DNA of 64,000 nt from Yersinia bercovieri ATCC 43970 (GTDB lineage: Bacteria > Pseudomonadota > Gammaproteobacteria > Enterobacterales > Enterobacteriaceae), in NCBI RefSeq assembly GCF_013282745.1, contig NZ_CP054044.1, positions 930,001 through 994,000 of the forward strand, in the 5' to 3' direction. This document shows positions 61,272-64,000 of the stretch, piece after piece (the first letter of the stretch is position 1; the number at the start of each line of letters is the position of its first letter). Both the position numbers and the translations under genes were made by a program. A model generated the notes under the pieces. That model saw only the letters and a program-made list of their open reading frames with translations, had not been told where the DNA came from and searched no databases.

Positions 61272-62177
61272 TTAACCCTTGCCTTTTACACTACCAATAA
61301 AGGTTTTTCGGGCTGAAGTTGAGCCCAAATGTTCCGCCTCGTTCAACAATTTAAGCGCCTTATCGACATCGCCGGATTTCACCGCGTCTTTAATCGCCTG
61401 GTTGAAGTAGTTTTCAGTTTCGCTCAGCATCGGTTCTGCTGGTTTTGCTGCTGATGCCGCTACCGCTGCGGGTTGAGTGGCGCTGCCCACCACCACTGGG
61501 GCCGAAACCGGTGCTGCCTGAATCAAGCCAATCATGACATTACCCATGCCTTGCTCGGCTGTGGCTTTAATTTTTAAGTTGCCCGTTGGGGTATGTTTGG
61601 CAATTGGGTCTGGAATATCTGGCACCGCGTTACCCACGCCCATGGCGTAAGCTTTAGCCGGATCAAGCAGTTTGGTGGTTTTTGCCAGATCTTCGCGCGT
61701 GGTATACACCAGCAGATAAATTTGTTTCTGACCCAGCGCTGGCGTCAGTTTCATCACCCCTTGCAGGCGGTCGCTGGTCATAATGCCCGCTTTTTCATAG
61801 GTGAAATAGCTGGAGGGGTAGTAAGCGGCCGGGCGCATTTGCTCGTCGAGCACCAATACGCTAGGGGAGAACAGCTGGTTATCGATAACTAAGCTGCTGA
61901 GAGTGATCTCCATCGATCCACGATCGGCAGGCAATGCAAAGGCAGCAACCGCCCCTTCAATATTCCCTTGCGAGATTTGCGGGCTGGCAGTTGTCAGTTT
62001 GATGTCTTGGGTCGCCGGTGGCACTAATGGCTGCCATGACAACTGCTGTAATGTGGCGGTACTGATGGTCGGCGCGATAGAAACATTCGCCGGAGAAATG
62101 GTTGAGTTGGCGGCTGCCAGAGGTGCGGTGATCCCCAGAGCCAATGCCAGACAGAGTGTCAGCAGATTTTTTTTCAT
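61272..62177 (-). CDS. malM: Periplasmic maltose-regulon protein MalM
   Basis: Last gene of the malK-lamB-malM operon; periplasmic and of unknown exact function. From ATG 62177 it has 301 residues with a Sec signal (MKKNLLTLCLALALGITAPL, cleaved near AAA-NS). The middle domain and C-terminal ESEAEHLG-type helix region fit E. coli MalM (306). Ala/Pro-rich linker near 225-250. An in-frame start at 62195 is less likely. Confidence 0.92.
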   Translation of the reverse strand: MKKNLLTLCLALALGITAPLAAANSTISPANVSIAPTISTATLQQLSWQPLVPPATQDIKLTTASPQISQGNIEGAVAAFALPADRGSMEITLSSLVIDNQLFSPSVLVLDEQMRPAAYYPSSYFTYEKAGIMTSDRLQGVMKLTPALGQKQIYLLVYTTREDLAKTTKLLDPAKAYAMGVGNAVPDIPDPIAKHTPTGNLKIKATAEQGMGNVMIGLIQAAPVSAPVVVGSATQPAAVAASAAKPAEPMLSETENYFNQAIKDAVKSGDVDKALKLLNEAEHLGSTSARKTFIGSVKGKG

Positions 62178-62245
62178 TGTTATACCCTCATGCATTGAGT
62201 GTCGGCGCTAACTGTGCACAGGCAAGGTTGGCAGAGTTAACCAAT

Positions 62246-62308
62246 TATATCCGTCATACTTCAAGCTACAGGGATGTTGGCTGCAACTTGAGGTATGACG
62301 GGTATATA
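62246..62308. repeat. 63-bp palindromic element sharing ERIC end sequence
   Basis: TATATCCGTCATACTTCAAG pairs with CTTGAGGTATGACGGGTATATA. The right arm resembles the right end of the ERIC copy at 8484 (CTTGAAGTATGACGGGTATA). It appears to be a minimal element made of the two ends only. It sits between lamB and malM, inside the operon. Confidence 0.7.
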
Positions 62309-62344
62309 GACTTATCTTGTTAAAAACAGGAATCAAAACAGAAC

Positions 62345-62365
62345 AGCCGCCCCGAAGGACGGCTG
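62345..62365 (-). terminator. Hairpin after lamB
   Basis: Minus-strand stem AGCCGTCC / GGGCGGCT with loop TTCG, then a T-rich stretch (GTTCTGTTTTGATT). It may partly terminate, reducing malM expression. Confidence 0.6.
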
Positions 62366-62376
62366 CATCACTGCTG

Positions 62377-63687
<1,311 letters not shown>

Positions 63688-63719
63688 TTAACATTTGCCG
63701 TCACCGGGCGCTGCTATCT

Positions 63720-64000
63720 TTAAACGCCCAGTTCTTGGTACAGCCGTTTACATGCGGTGCCATCCTCACGGAACAGGTGGCAGCGATGTGGTGGCAGACC
63801 GATGGAGAATGTTGCACCTTCTTCTACCAGCACCACGTCGTTCTGGCGGTAAACCAAGTTCTGACGTATTGCCGGGATTTGGATATGAATTTGAGTCTCG
63901 TTACCCAGTTGCTCGACCACCTGAATCTCGCCCTCCAGCGTGACTTCAGAGGCATTGCTTGGCAGCAGATGTTCCGGGCGGATCCCCAAAGACATATTCG
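63720..64000 (-). CDS. malK: Maltose ABC transporter ATPase MalK, C-terminal part (cut by window edge)
   Basis: ATP-binding subunit of the maltose importer and partner of the MalT regulator. Only the last 93 codons are present, in the TOBE/regulatory domain: [20 protein letters not shown], then [16 protein letters not shown] and [20 protein letters not shown]. The stop is at 63720; the ABC domain lies beyond the window. lamB follows after 71 bases. Confidence 0.95.
   Translation of the reverse strand, partial: NMSLGIRPEHLLPSNASEVTLEGEIQVVEQLGNETQIHIQIPAIRQNLVYRQNDVVLVEEGATFSIGLPPHRCHLFREDGTACKRLYQELGV

Overview
The window reads as enterobacterial chromosome, most likely Yersinia; the species cannot be fixed from sequence alone. 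The reasons are Escherichia-like core gene order, a convergent overlapping luxR/luxI quorum-sensing pair, a tandem cspA1/cspA2 locus like that known from Y. enterocolitica, type II dehydroquinase beside accBC, and several ERIC-type repeats. No rRNA, tRNA, CRISPR array, prophage or intact insertion sequence was seen.

Layout. Bases 1-13304 are core: mreB (partial), csrD, acuI, msrPQ, aroQ-accB-accC, yhdT-panF, prmA, dusB-fis. Bases 13305-16600 are markedly AT-rich and look accessory: a degraded reading frame, a Ner/Nlp-like regulator and the LuxR/LuxI pair. Bases 16606-36104 hold variable metabolic and regulatory genes: a GGDEF diguanylate cyclase, a SlyB/Pcp-like lipoprotein, cspA1/cspA2, a dicarboxylate carrier, a sugar ABC importer with a pentulose kinase and a SIS isomerase, lpxP, an aapJQMP-type amino-acid importer and a PAS-LuxR regulator. 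Bases 36143-42062 hold a CidB/LrgB remnant, nhaP (yjcE-like), ghxP, a glutathione transferase and hipB followed by a wrecked hipA.

Bases 42128-64000 return to core and follow E. coli gene order, with local losses relative to E. coli (no dinF, aphA or yjbQ): ssb/uvrA, yjbR, tyrB, alr, dnaB, qor, pspG, dusA, zur, yjbJ/csbD, lexA, dgkA, plsB, ubiA, ubiC, malM, lamB, malK (partial).

How the parts work together. LexA sites are visible at lexA and between ssb and uvrA. aroQ feeds aromatic synthesis beside the acetyl-CoA carboxylase genes accBC. The six-gene sugar operon couples import to phosphorylation and probably to isomerisation of a pentulose phosphate. The aap importer carries a sigma-54 promoter with two NtrC-like sites, suggesting control by nitrogen limitation. 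The most notable structures are five hipB operator-like sites spaced at exactly 27 bp upstream of a degraded hipBA module, and a 19-bp terminator hairpin duplicated around a 131-bp insert after tyrB.
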